Source: Macrophomina tecta | Lineage: Eukaryota; Ascomycota; Dothideomycetes; Botryosphaeriales; Botryosphaeriaceae | DNA length: 64,000 nucleotides | NCBI GenBank assembly: GCA_024180945.1 | Contig: JAKSGN010000033.1 | Coordinates: forward strand, 1,364,001 to 1,428,000 | Direction of reading: 5' to 3' | Part shown: positions 52,805 to 63,958 of the stretch, piece by piece | How the letters are laid out: each line of letters begins with the position of its first letter | Position numbering within the stretch: the stretch's first letter is position 1 | The notes under the pieces: model-generated | What the model was told of the DNA's origin: nothing | Seen by the model: only the letters and a program-made list of their open reading frames with translations | Databases searched by the model: none | Program-made: the position numbers and the translations under genes

Positions 52805-53041
52805 GTTGGCGCTGATAGTGTTGATAGTAATAGTAATAATAATAATGATGATTCTGTTCGCGCTGACATTGGTAGTAGTAATGATAATGCTGTTGATAGT
52901 ATGGGCGAAACCTACGCGCCGTGCCTCATCAATCTAAAATGGGATGCTCTTCCCACATGCACGTTATATACTGGCGGCTGCTATGACACAAAGACGGATA
53001 CAAGCAGGAACTTGACCATAGATTTCGTGTGCACCCTCGAA
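52458..53041. other. Spacer with trinucleotide repeats
   Basis: Apart from the microsatellite listed separately, there is no gene. The frame across it codes a run of methionines and isoleucines, which is an artefact of the repeat. It contains the upstream region of the zinc-cluster fusion gene. Confidence 0.5.
52697..52890. repeat. Compound TAG/AAT/GAT microsatellite
   Basis: The block is TAGTAGTAG, then AATAAT units, then about 20 GAT units with one GAG variant (52731-52800), then further TAGTAATAATAATAAT and a second smaller block. It lies between the ferric reductase and the zinc-cluster gene. Confidence 0.95.
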
Positions 53042-54434
53042 ATGTCGCAATCAAACAGCTCTCCGAGCGAAAGTTGCTCCAGCGCACCACAGGAGTCGGT
53101 GTTCGATCAGGATGCAGGCGAAATGACATCCAGAACCTCATCGGTTGAGTCTGTTACCCGTGTCAGCGGCTCACAGAAGAAAAGACCGGCACGTTTATTG
53201 GTCCGCTGCGTAGTTCTATGCTAACTCTGTAAAGTTTTATCCACGTACCAAGTCGGGTTGTCTCAACTGTCGCAAGCGGAAGAAGAAGTGTAGCGAGGAA
53301 CGGCCTATATGTAAGCATCCCTTCAACAGTCCCTTTAGACGCAACATCTGTTAACAATATATACAGGTGACCAATGTCGACGCTTCGGGCTCTATTGTGA
53401 TTTGCAGGTTGATTCAAGCGATACTCTGCATGAGTCTCCCCAGATTCTCCCGAGAGAATCGGATTCACATATGCATCCGGCGCACCCGAAGGAGTCCTAC
53501 GCTCCTGCCGGCAGTGCAATGAACCCCATTTCCTTGGAGGGAAGGCAGGGTCCTCCAGGGTATTCTACCGTCGCGACATATGGAAACAACTATAACTCGA
53601 TGACGCAACTTACACCGGGTGCTCCTGCGCCGTTGTGAGTAGCTCCTCTTTCTCGTTCCCCTCTTGCGGCCTCGCCACTCTGGAGGCTCTTAAGAGATGA
53701 GATTTGTTTTTGACAATCAAAGCAGCATGCAATTTATACCTTGGCAGCCGACGGCCCAACAGCGTCCTCCGGTGACGGTCCAACAGCATCGCCCGGTGAC
53801 GGCCCAACAGGGCTCTGACGTACCACCTAATAGTTCCGCCGAGAAAACCAAGATGCTTTCCGGAAAAACCTACAACTCGATGGACTCCCAGCTTATCCTC
53901 GATCGTGAGCAATGCCGCAAGGCGCTTTGGCGTTTGGGCAGCGTTTTCACCGAAACGGAGCGCGGCGCTATCTTGCGAGAACTGCTTGGCGGCATAGGAA
54001 GGGATACGCAGATTGAGAGCCCTTTTGTCTGTGAGTACGGATACAACATCAACATCGGCGATGATGTGTTCATTGGGCCGAACTGCAGCATTGTAGATCC
54101 AGCTGGGGTCGTGATCGGTTCAAGGTGCTTCATAGGTCCGAACGTGAGCATATTTGGCAAGAGATTCACCTTGAACCCTCGCGACCGCAGGGGCTCTCGC
54201 ACTGCAGCCTATGGCATACCGGTTCATATTGAGGACGAGGTGTGTATCGAGGGGAACGTGACAATTCTCCCGGGAGTCAAGATTTGCCGAGGTTCAACTG
54301 TAGCAGCAGGATCTATGGTAACAAAGGTAACTTTTCCCAACCTGTCGGGCCCGGCAAAGGCTGACTATCTCTAGAGTATCCCTCCAGGCTCTTTTGCGGG
54401 AGGAAATCCAGCCCGCATTAGTGAGTATGTCTGA
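53042..54434 (+). CDS. Zn2Cys6 zinc cluster fused to maltose-type O-acetyltransferase
   Basis: Exons end and start at 53310/53367 (GTAAGC/TACAG), 53634/53726 (GTGAGT/AGCAG) and 54326/54375 (GTAACT/CTCTAG). A further intron between about 53193 and 53234 is needed, and its exact ends are uncertain. The first splice completes SGCLNCRKRKKKCSEERP with ICDQCRRFGLYC, a full C6 zinc cluster. A Gln/Pro-rich linker leads without a break of frame into a Mac domain (EKTKMLSGKTYNSMDSQLIL, RKALWRLGSVF) and a left-handed beta-helix of hexapeptide repeats (NINIGDDVFIGPNCSIVDPA; ICRGSTVAAGSMVTK) ending IPPGSFAGGNPARISEYV. The expected enzyme acetylates sugars using acetyl-CoA; the histidine of the YGIPVHIEDEVCIEGN block should be checked. 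The zinc cluster implies DNA binding. No fungal_trans domain is present. Confidence 0.82.
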
Positions 54435-57404
54435 AAAGAGATTGGAACTCCCTACCGCCTGCAGCATAAGCTGCCCTTATCTCGTCGTCTGTTCTCTGCT
54501 CCAAGAAAATTTTTCCTAAGTGTTGCTTCTTACCATGACGTATTCCAATCAAAGGAGGGAGAAAAGAGAGGTCTATTTCTTGCAGTTCTGGACGTACTAC
54601 TGGCAGTATCTCTCCGAGCCAAGAGGCAGTACTAAGCGGTATCTTCAAAATTCTGTGCATAATTAGTATGCAAATGAGATCTGAATGAATCACTTCTACT
54701 TACTCGTTTAGGGTAATTGGTTTTGTATAGGGCACTGTGCCTGAAGTCTCGCCTTGAATGGTAAGTTCCGGTGAGCTTTTCTCTTCTCCAGGTAGGAGAA
54801 CAAGAAGCGCTGTGTTCAATGGCCTTGCCGCTGGTTGACCAGAGCTTGAATCTACCGCAACCATGCAGCCTATAATACGGCACAAAATCTCGCCCTGCTT
54901 AAGGAGGACATTGACGCGCTCCCGAATTTTCATCCGATCGCAGCCAAAGCTAAGGTCTATTAACTCTTGGACGATGCTCCGCCTCAGCAGTTCTGCAGAG
55001 TCTCTTTGTTTGCCGACCCCAAGATGCCCGAATTCACGGCTGAGACAATCGGTAATCGGGGTGACTTTTCTGCCACGCCTCGCGCTATTCTTTTCGCGGC
55101 GGCTCTCTTGGATTCTCGAGCTCAACTGTACCCGGGCAGCTTCATAGGCCATGAAATAATGAGCAAGCGCTACCGCTCCACCGACTACTTCTGCATGGCT
55201 AACGAAGCCGAGCTGGTTGCTGACAGCAACATGGGCATGTGCTAGTTTCCTTCCCCAGGATACTTCGGTATCGTCTTGGGGAATGTCTACACAGAGCCTG
55301 GGTTGCCGCAGAGCGATCCTGATCTCCCCGAGGATCGTCGGATTGGCAATATCAACCGCTATCTGAATCGCCCTGAGAGCCCGCCAAGGGGGCACGTCGG
55401 ATGGCTTAGAGCTCCATATGGCCTCAAGGATTTCGGGGCTCAAGCGGGTTGAAAGAAATTGGGATTGGTGGAGCTGCGCAAGGAGCAATCCGTCATCACC
55501 TTGTCTTCCGTCTTCGTGGTGGGTACGCCTCACGTCGGGAGCGCTTTCTTCCTCGGGCTCATTAACACCGGGCCTGTCGATCCTCAGATGTTCTCCTCCG
55601 AGGTCAGGGCAGTATTGAGACGCAGCAGCCAGTTCTTTCTCGAGTCGATACGCGGATAACAGCGGAAGGAGTGCCGATCCGCCACCGTGCCGCTGTAGCC
55701 TAGGCGATTTTTCAGGGTTACTTGCTGAGCGGCCAGCCATTAACCCATCCTGGTAGATTATCTGAGCGTCTCCTCGACGCGAATCAGAAGATGCCATAGT
55801 TCCGTCGGAGGTAGGTAGACTTTGCTGCGTTGCTCTCACAGCAGGAAGCGCAGAGGTGAGTGCAGATCGCGCTGTTACGACTCTGGAATTCTGTGTCGGA
55901 CCGGCTGCGTCTTCGGAGCTTGATTCAGACCTGCGGTCATTTGGCAGGGATTCCTCTCTTATTGAAAGCATTTCCAGCGTTATCGGTGCCGAAGAGCACT
56001 TCATGCTGCAATAGCTATAGTCTTTTGGAGGCTCCCAGTTCCGGTCGAGCGCAAGGTTTATGGCCTCGGCGCGGTTAGGTCCAAGATTAAAGCCAAAGTG
56101 ATAGGCGAATGGAAACGTAACTACGAGCTCTCCTGGGTGTTGTATGACTATCGAGAAATCGATCTCCCATTCGGCAAGTTTTTGTGGCGAAATGATTGGT
56201 GCGAGATGTCGTACAAACTGGGCACAGCTCGTTGTCGCCCGGAAACTGCTCTTCAGCCTCTCCTCCAAAACTTCTCTGTGGTGTGGGGCAATGATGACCC
56301 AGAGCTTCGGCTCGCCGGCGTAAAGGATGTTCGCAGACTGTAGACCGGCATCTTCGATGTGCATACTGAAAGGGGAGACTGACTGGCTGATGTATGCGTA
56401 CGGGGTGTGTATGCCGGGAATCTGGTACCGCGTCTGCGTTAACCTCCCGCCACAGCTGAGCAGTGGGCCGGGAAGCCCGAGCTTTTGTGCGTCTGCTGAG
56501 CTCCGAACATCAACAATCAAGTACTCCATCGGCGCTGTTGAGAGTTCATCTTTGGGATAGTGCTGTACTAAGCCCGTAAACCACTCGCAGAGAGACTTGG
56601 AACTGTGATCCCCTGGCAGCCGGAGCGAGAATGGTCCATCTGCCTTCCGGGAGGACCTCGGCCCCTGATGAGCGAACGGCACCTTCTGAGCCTGTAAGAA
56701 ATGAGGTGATGAGTGTTGAGGTAGCCCCCTGCAACGGGACAGCACAAACGCCGAGCTCTCAAGCCGATCTGCCGGTATATTGGTGTGTTGAATCTGAGCA
56801 TACGGGGCCCTCGCGCCAGCGACCTTGACCCGCAAGAATCCTCGAGCAAAATCGCGCTCGCCGATTTCCCCTCTTGCCACGAGGGAGTTAATTGTTAATG
56901 GTAGGTCTTGAACCTTATCTACATCCCAGGCCATTGCGCCCTCCGCGGAAGAGACGTGGATAGAGCGGTATTGGAGTTCCGATTGCGCCACGTCGCCTGC
57001 ATCCCTCTTCCCTTTATTTTTCGTATTGCCCTTGCGTGGCCGACGACTAATCAGCTGCAGAACGTTCTCCGCTACCCGAATGATGGTTTTTGCAGAGCAA
57101 ATTGCCTGCCTCCAACATTGTGCTTCATTTTTTGAGAGCGACAACTGTCCCAGCGCCATTGAAGCTAGGTGAAGAGTCTCAAAATCGTGCAGCCACGACT
57201 GAAACACGGTCAGCTACGTGTCGTAATGCACAGCATCTATACCTGCTCACCCTGGCGCGCTGAGCGTGCTTTGAGTAACATTTTGTACTGTGTGTAGAGA
57301 GCGATGAACGCATGTCGTTTAGTGGACCGGCAAGCGCGATAATAGTGATGGCGATGTGGATATGAGTTGTGCTTCTTGTTATCGCCGCCCGGAAGCACGG
57401 ACAT
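54418..57404 (-). CDS. JmjC-domain protein (KDM4-like fold)
   Basis: Three exons, 57404-57243, 57198-54704 and 54652-54418, give about 963 aa; an upstream in-frame ATG at 57527 would add 41. Introns are 44 bp (GTATAG/TTTCAG) and 51 bp (GTAAGT/GCACAG). The JmjC core is at about 285-420: TRYQIPGIHTPYAYISQSVS, FSMHIEDAGLQSANILYAGE, KLWVIIAPHHREVLEERL, CAQFVRHLAPIISPQKLAEW, PGELVVTFPFAYHFGFNLGP and NRAEAINLALDRNW. The Fe(II) ligands H-x-E and a distal H (YHFGFN) are present. The layout is that of histone-lysine demethylases, although no JmjN, PHD or Tudor was seen. The C-terminal half is charged and helical, unassigned. Its 3' end overlaps the acetyltransferase fusion by 17 bp, convergently. Confidence 0.87.
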
Positions 57405-57527
57405 TTCGGCCACGTAATACGGGTTGCTGCACACACCTTCGGCCGATTTTGGCGCTCCAGGTGTGTCAAAGCTGCCACACATGATAAGAAGCACGTGCCT
57501 AGGTAATTCGCAATATGACGCATGCAT

Positions 57528-58323
57528 GATTTGCGCTCCGCATAGCCAATTCGTGGCGCCAGGATGAGAAAACGGTGTCTATATCATCTAATCCCTCAGT
57601 ATGTCTAGCGGATGCAGAGTCATTCAGTTTTATCTGATGTTGCAAGAGGTGGGACTTTGGATTGAACGAATGAATTGATAGTTGGTTGTCCTAGTTTACA
57701 CTTAATCATGAGGAGCTTTATCCTGATAATTACAAATCATGAAACAGATCAGGTGACGACTGAGCTTATGTTCCATCATTATCTAGACGGAGCATCTCGA
57801 GATCTTTTTTTTTGTCTTTTTATGCCTCTTGTTTTCCTCGATAATTACCTCTAGCGTATCCTTCTATGGTGCAAGTGCTCAACTAAAACTTTTGTCGCTA
57901 GTTCTTGGGCACGGATAATATGTATTTATTGCAATGTCCCTACTGTGTAGAGCTTTATTACTATACTAACCACAGGATAAAACTACGTGCGCTACCCTCC
58001 TCCTGTTTCGGCCTTCGCCTAATGCCCCGGACACGGAATAAGATTGCCGAAGGTGCGGTGAGCCTGCACGATGCTTCCTTATTGGTCCGTGCTAATCTTG
58101 CCAATCATACGATTGCTTCTCTTTCTGTCGAGTCTGCGGGGTATTTTCCAGAAAATTTGGGAAGGTATGAGTCAACATAACTGTATTAGAACGTTGTCAG
58201 AGTAGAAAAACAGCCTAAATCTCATGCAAGTCTATTGAATGACTATCGTATGCTTTTCTCATCTACTGCCCACCATACTTCGTATCTCACTGCTACTTTT
58301 GCTTGAGAACCACGCCACCATCT
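57528..58323. other. Intergenic, no gene supported
   Basis: A frame at 57905-58180 lacks domain and context. A T-tract lies at 57806-57814. The region serves as divergent promoter for the JmjC gene and the kinase-like gene. Confidence 0.4.
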
Positions 58324-59421
58324 ATGTCACGGAATAAGAGAAGACGAAACATAGCGGTTGCTAGAAGGCGGGAGGAGCGAGATAGAGAATTCACCGCAGG
58401 ACACTATGGGGAGCTTCTTCCACACTACTGCGGCCCTAGGATGCATCCCTACCCAGGCACGATTTCTCAAATCCAATTCCAGGAAGTTATACCTCAGATT
58501 GGGCGCTCTGTTTTTGGGAGGGATGGATACGCCTTTAAAGTATACCTCAACTCTCAAATCTTCATTCTTAAGATAGTAGGTCACCTTATTACTAGCTGGA
58601 CGTAAGTCATTGCTGACACATTCGAAGTTTAAGTTTTTTGATCTCTATGAGGAGAGACTTTTATTTAGTAGTCGCCAAAACCGCATGATTCGAGATGAAA
58701 AGTTCCGAGCTCACCTTGACCCTTTTTACGCTGATTGCCGTGCCTACGGACGTATCGAGGAGTTCTACCGTAAACATCCGAAGGAGCATACATCGATCGC
58801 TGCAAGGTGTTATGGATACCTACTTATATCGGCTGAACAAGAGAAATTGATTGGAGAGTGTAAGACTTTGTAATGAGTAGAGAATGAATTGACGATGCTA
58901 CTGAAGAGTGTAACGAGTGGTGGGGGAGGATCCCCTTTATGCTACAGTGTCGGGCTAGCAAGCCACGGATAGTCCTGTAACGCTTAACGTTTGACAGAGA
59001 GAGATTCGGTATAACAGATTGGAACCGCCAAGGGAACGGAAAGAGGTTATTACGCGCACTTGTTAAGGAGTTTATCCCGATCGAAACCCCTATCGACACA
59101 GCCAAGCGGTCTATACGTCGAATGCTTGTAGATTTACGGACGCTCCGTAAAATTGGCATATATTCGAGGGACATTACTCTGCGTAATTACCGAGCCGGTC
59201 TTTTGTTGGATTTTGGAAGGTCATTTACGCGACCTCACGCCGCACTCATGGTGTTGCCTAAATGGCAAGTGGATCTCGAGATAGAGGGGGATCTGGAAAG
59301 TTTCGATGCCATGATTCGAGATCTAGAAATCAAGACGACGGTGAGAGCCTCTCGTAAAGAGGGACTAAGCTTGCGGTCGGACACAGCGCGTAAAAGACGA
59401 GAGGAGCAAGAACTTAGTTGA
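58324..59421 (+). pseudogene. FTA2/fungal kinase-like protein, probably interrupted
   Basis: Exon 1 from ATG 58324 (MSRNKRRRNIAVARRREERD) ends at about 58578 (FILKI). A 52-bp intron (GTAGGT to CGAAG) joins it to FKFFDLYEERLLFSSRQNR, FYADCRAYGRIEEFY, SIAARCYGYLLISAEQ. This is the front of the family I know from FTA2-type kinase-like proteins (LKIFKF...DPFYAECRAYGRL...CHGY). The rest follows at 59005-59421: RFGITDWNRQGNGKRLLRAL, MLVDLRTLRKIGIYSRDITL, RNYRAGLLLDFGRSFTRPHA. Between them (58862-59000) neither of the possible donors and acceptors keeps frame without a stop. Either a non-standard splice or a small mutation has broken the gene. The catalytic-loop D is present (YSRDI) and DFG is DFG in LLLDFGRS. 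Confidence 0.6.
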
Positions 59422-60390
59422 GAGCGGTGATCACTTCTGGATCATATGCGCCCAGCGTTGCTCCGGGGCCCTACCATATTACTGTATTCCCAGTACCACA
59501 TAGGACTCTATGGGTGTCTCTTCTAAGCCGATGGGCTTTTTAAATACCCTTTAAATGCAGCTAGCAATCTATGCACTCAGTACTGGTGGTGTAGTCTTAA
59601 AACGCGGCATTCTTACTAGTAGTATCCACATTGCTCGGCCCTCCGCTACTAAGGCATTGTACGTCTGCCTTAATGTCCGCCATGTCGATCTGATATTGAT
59701 AGAAATCAGAGTCCCCGTTGTAGATGTTCGCTACAGCGCACGAAGTCGCTGCCGGGCCGAGACACTCCCTAAAAAGCCTGAGTTGCAGATTCCTACGATG
59801 CGGATAAGCTTACCACTTGACCATGACTCTGCCATTGGGAACACTCCTTGGAAGAGCAATATAGGCAGTTTGGTCTCCGGCGCAGTCTCGCGGCTTCGCA
59901 ACAACTAGCAGAGAGATGTAAATAGAATCCTCAAACTCTATGGTCGCGGCGCATGTCACGTTTCTATAATTAAAAAGCCTATACGAGAGATTAGCTTCAT
60001 TGCATTCATTCATTCATTTATTCGTCCTGTTTACTGAAATACAAGGTCGCTCCCGGCCTCTATCTCCGGGATAGGAGACATCATGCAGGGTAGCGGTTGG
60101 TCGAAAGGGATGCGCTGAGATATCGCGAATGCAAGGAGAGTTGTAGAGACGATCAATGATGGTATAGAATACATCTTGCCGGCTGAATGTAGCAGCATAA
60201 TTTTTGCAGCGATTCTGTCTCTTTATATTGTTCCGGCCGGGAAAAGTATTTGGGGAAAGCGAATCTGGTATTTGTGGATAAGCGCCGCATTGTTCTCGGA
60301 TTCCGGCTTAGCGCCCGTGAAGGCGCATATATATCCCTAGGCTTAGACCCTTACGAACTTTCGCAAAGAAGAGAAAAATAGAGGGAGAAA
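59422..60390. other. Spacer, nothing convincing
   Basis: A plus frame at 59555-59908 has no domain or splice support. The region is AT-rich and may be decayed coding DNA. A TTCATTCATTCATTTATTC short repeat lies around 60004-60022. Confidence 0.35.
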
Positions 60391-60891
60391 ATGTCTTTTC
60401 CGCTATCTACCCGGTGCAACAATTCCCTACTCTTCACCATTCCTTCAAGAAGTGTCGCAAGAAAGATTCAGGACGACGCTGAATACGCAATTCCGCTCCG
60501 AAAACAACTCGCCGGAAAGATACTCTGTCGCCGTATTGAAGTAATCGCGTCAATTCTATCCCGGAATGAAGTAGACATCGATCCAATCCCAGACCAAAGA
60601 ATTTTAAAAGTTACTTTGTACCTCCCTCCACAAACGTTCGAACCTTATCCATTGCGACAAGCAGCCCTCCCAGAGCGGCCTAAGCCGATTAGGTACCATT
60701 CCCCCCGTACGCTCACAACAATACCAGAGCATGAAGAATTGGATACTTTCGTTAAAAATCAGGACCTCGCTCAGGTTAGCAAAACTACAATTTTTGGTCA
60801 TCTGGGCACTAATCTAATATTATAGGCCTGGCGAAGAAGGACGCGTATAGGACTACGGACGATACCTCCTTTTGAGAGAAGAGAAATGTAA
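60391..60891 (+). CDS. Small orphan protein, 149 aa
   Basis: Exon 1 is 60391-60774 and exon 2 is 60826-60891, with a 51-bp intron (GTTAGC donor, CTAAT branch, ATTATAG acceptor). ATG 60391 has a good context (GAAAATGTC). The protein reads MSFPLSTRCNNSLLFTIPSR, AEYAIPLRKQLAGKILCRRI, IPDQRILKVTLYLPPQTFEP, and ends in a basic tail RRRTRIGLRTIPPFERREM. No domain is recognised. It is oriented towards the minus-strand coiled-coil gene. Confidence 0.5.
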
Positions 60892-61280
60892 AGGCCAAGA
60901 TACGGATAGCTTAAGCTTTCAATATAATACCAAGTCATGCTACTATTTTTATTACTATTCTCTTGCTTGCAGAAATCAAACTCCTGTGCCTCGAACCTAT
61001 CGTGTCTCTCGTACACTCGATCGTACGGGCTGTTTTTGGTTGGTCGATTAGCGTTACTTGCACACTGAATTCCAAACGCTTGCTTGTCGGTTTCCAAGAA
61101 TTGTGATGGAACAAAATGAGGAGAAGCTCTGATGATTGAACTATCGAGCGGGGTAGGTTATATACATTGAGCTGACTAAGCAGAAATGGTGCGACAGACA
61201 GGCTGCCTTCGTTCCATCAAATTGCTAAGTAAAATCAATCAAAGATAGCTATCTGTAGCATATAGCATGCGAAAATCAGG

Positions 61281-61969
61281 CTACCTTGAGCTCTGCGAGT
61301 ATTCCGATGTCGGGGATTGGCTTCTACTACTATTCCGCGGTTCTTCAACATCGCTGCATGAGCTCCCTGATCCTCTACTTAGTCGAGCCAGCTTCCGTCG
61401 GAGTACTTGGATCTGTCGATCCTTCGGGCCAGTGGCATCTAGATGGAATTTGCCCTAAAATGGAATCAGCTCCGTAACGGTGCATACAGCGCAGCACTCA
61501 CCCTGCTCTCTGATCGCTGAAGTTTGCAATTCAGGATGCTAATCTTGGTTTCTAGTACGGTCTTCTCACTTATATGTTGTTGCAAGTTTCCGTAGCACTG
61601 CTGATACGCCGCCGCCCAGGTGGCTGCCATGTTTGTTTTATTGTAGACCTCCCCCTCGAGCGTTCTCGATCGTTGGGCCTCAGTCTCCAGGGCGAGCCTT
61701 GTCTGCGCATGAGCGCGCTTCTCTTCCTCCAGGGCCGCAACAAGAGCGGCATATCGTTCGCAGTCGGACCAGAAGTTTTGCATTTCAACGGCTGTCTGAA
61801 AGTCGAGGCCATTTGGTACGGGCTCGAACGCTTCAGCCTGTGATTGGACCCTAAAATCGGGGCTGAATGGGCTCCCCAATTTATCCATGTTGGATCCCGA
61901 GAAATTGCGGCTTGGGGGGATTGGGTGGACGTATGGGTGGGTTGGAAAAGTTGCTTGTCGCGTGGGCAT
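61281..61969 (-). CDS. Small coiled-coil protein, 213 aa
   Basis: Exon 1 is 61969-61502 and exon 2 is 61454-61281, with a 47-bp intron (GTGAGT donor, GCTGAT branch, TTTTAG acceptor). It has a Pro-rich disordered N-terminus (FPTHPYVHPIPPSRNFSG), then a coiled coil (VAALEEEKRAHAQTRLALET; NLQQHISEKTVLETKISILN). The tail is Ser/Arg-rich and rich in QVLRRKLARLSRGSGSS-type sequence. Weak likeness of its TNMAATWAAAYQQ segment to TIIVSAWHKAWLE in the 28987-29463 gene is visible, but too short to prove homology. No function assigned. Confidence 0.6.
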
Positions 61970-62317
61970 TTTGCAGGAACCCGCAGGTGGATGGAAGTGC
62001 CGTATAAGTATGTTCGTTCCGATTAATAGAATTGCAAATGGGGCATGGACATGTTGCCGCCGAGGACGAGCTCCCAGGCCGCGCGGTTACCAGGCATTAG
62101 CTGTCCCATTAAAAAAGAGCCACATCCGGCGCGATCCGCACAGGCTGAGTAATCTTAGCGCGCGGCTGCTCTTTTCGTCCAGCTGGACGGCTCTCCTCAC
62201 TCGGTCAGTCCATGCTATGCTGCCATGGTATGAGTATCTATACACCGGCTAGCCCCGGCTAACGCATCATTTCTCACGTTTGAAACACTTGTCCGTACTC
62301 ATCGAACCGACTTCTAG

Positions 62318-63513
62318 ATGGACCAAAATTCAATCCACGAGGCCTTCAGCCGCCGTCCCCGGCCTCAAGCTCCTTCTGTACCCACGCATAGTTCCCTGCT
62401 ACGCCAAAGCCTGCAAACAGACACACAAACGACCATAACCAGCCCACCACCAGCACATGTGTCAGAAAAGAGGTCCAAGGGTGGTTCTATAGAGATAATT
62501 CGCAAGAAAGCAAACATCACGAGCACATTGCACAGGGATGCCTACGATGATGCTATTAAGGGACAAGATCCTTGGGCATCTTTGGCACGCCTTGGAACCT
62601 TAACACAGGGAGACCTGCAATTGACCGTTTGCATCAGCCGCAGCAAACCCCAGAACATGAGAATGGTCAAAGCAGCTGATGATGTGAAAGGAAGCAAAGA
62701 AGCCAGGATGATTAACACCCTTCGTCACCCGAATATCATCAGACTCTTTGAAGCGTTCCGACATGAGTCTCAGGTGTATCTCACGCTTGAATATGCACCT
62801 ATCACGCTTGAAGAGGTAGTCAGCGTTCATTTACGCCTAGATGAGTCCCATATGAAACTCATTGCGTGCTCCGTAAGTTTGCGCAGGTCTCATTTTCCCT
62901 TTCCCAGAGAATGAGGATTGCGAACACTGCTGACCAGTTCAAAGATCTTTTCTGCTATCAAACACCTGTGCTCACAGAGAGTGGTACATGGAAACGTGAG
63001 CCTCCGATCGATTAGGATTTCCGAAGATTCAAGGCTTTTGCTCTGTAAGCGTGCATCTCTGGCCGTAGACACATCAGTCAAGATCCACCAGCTGACTTCG
63101 AAAGCCTCCTTCGACCAAGTACAAGAACGAAGCGGTGCGCTCCCGAACACGGACTTCGATGGACTGGGTCTGGCCCTGCTGCAATGTATGGACGGCCAGG
63201 TAGATCGTGTAAAAAGGGACGTCAAATACGTACGCGAACAGAGAGCTCTCAACAAAGTTTTCGGGTTGAAAGAGCCGGAGCCCTGGAGTGGCGCGAAACA
63301 ACTCGTTGATTTCCTGGATGAACTATTCAATCACGAGAAGAGTGTTGATGCGAAGGTCGAGAAGCCGGTAAGTTCACCCTTGTCCTTGGATAGACCTATG
63401 TCAACTGATCGCTTAAGCATGAATACGTTCGTGGTGATGACCCACGCGCAAACTTGAAACATTATGTAGAGATGGCACGTCTAGAATGCTTTTTCTTGTG
63501 GAGGCCCGAATGA
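62318..63513 (+). CDS. Pseudokinase with HGN in place of HRD
   Basis: Three exons fit: 62318 to about 62875, about 62945 to 63369, and about 63411 to 63513, with introns beginning GTAAGT. The middle exon start assumes the TTCAAAG acceptor, which restores IACSIFSAIKHLCSQRVVHG. The protein has a disordered N-terminus, then kinase lobes: QLTVCISRSK, KEARMINTLRHPNIIRLFEA, QVYLTLEYAPITLEE, then VVHGNVSLRSIRISEDSRLL. The catalytic HRD aspartate is replaced (HGN) and no DFG or APE is seen, so it should not phosphorylate. The last exon ends HYVEMARLECFFLWRPE. Such pseudokinases often act as scaffolds. The final exon is the weakest part of the model; without it the gene would end at 63457. Confidence 0.68.
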
Positions 63514-63898
63514 TGCGTGGACGGGTATCTTCTGTTAGCGTTAATGACATGTGGCGCGACCTTGGCAAACTAGTAGTTCGTTCTTCTCCTCAAGAGATAC
63601 ATCCTCAAGAGATACATAACTAGTACAAATACTCTTTCACTGCCTCTTTTAGTGTCCTCGTATATGCCTAACTCAGATAAGAAGGTTGAAACAGCCTGTG
63701 GGAGGTCAGTTCAGCCAAATAGAGGCCTTAAATTAGTACACAACGAGTTGTGGGGTAATACGTGAGTAGATACCCTTTCGAACATACGGACGTTTTTGGA
63801 TCGAGACACTATCAAATACGTGCAGGAGTAATGTACTGCATTGTAGACGTGTGACGTCACGTTGCAAACTGATTGTGATAAAAATTGCCAAGCGCCCG

Positions 63899-63958
63899 TG
63901 TAGCAGAATTACTATTATTATTACTATTATTGTTATTATTACCAATATTACTACTAAT
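63899..63958. repeat. ATT/TTA microsatellite
   Basis: Imperfect ACTATT/TTATTA units end about 40 bp from the window edge. The surrounding 63514-64000 holds no supportable gene. Confidence 0.9.

Noticed and set aside
52635..52937. 100-aa Met/Ile-rich ORF
   Set aside because: It is produced by the GAT/AAT microsatellite only.
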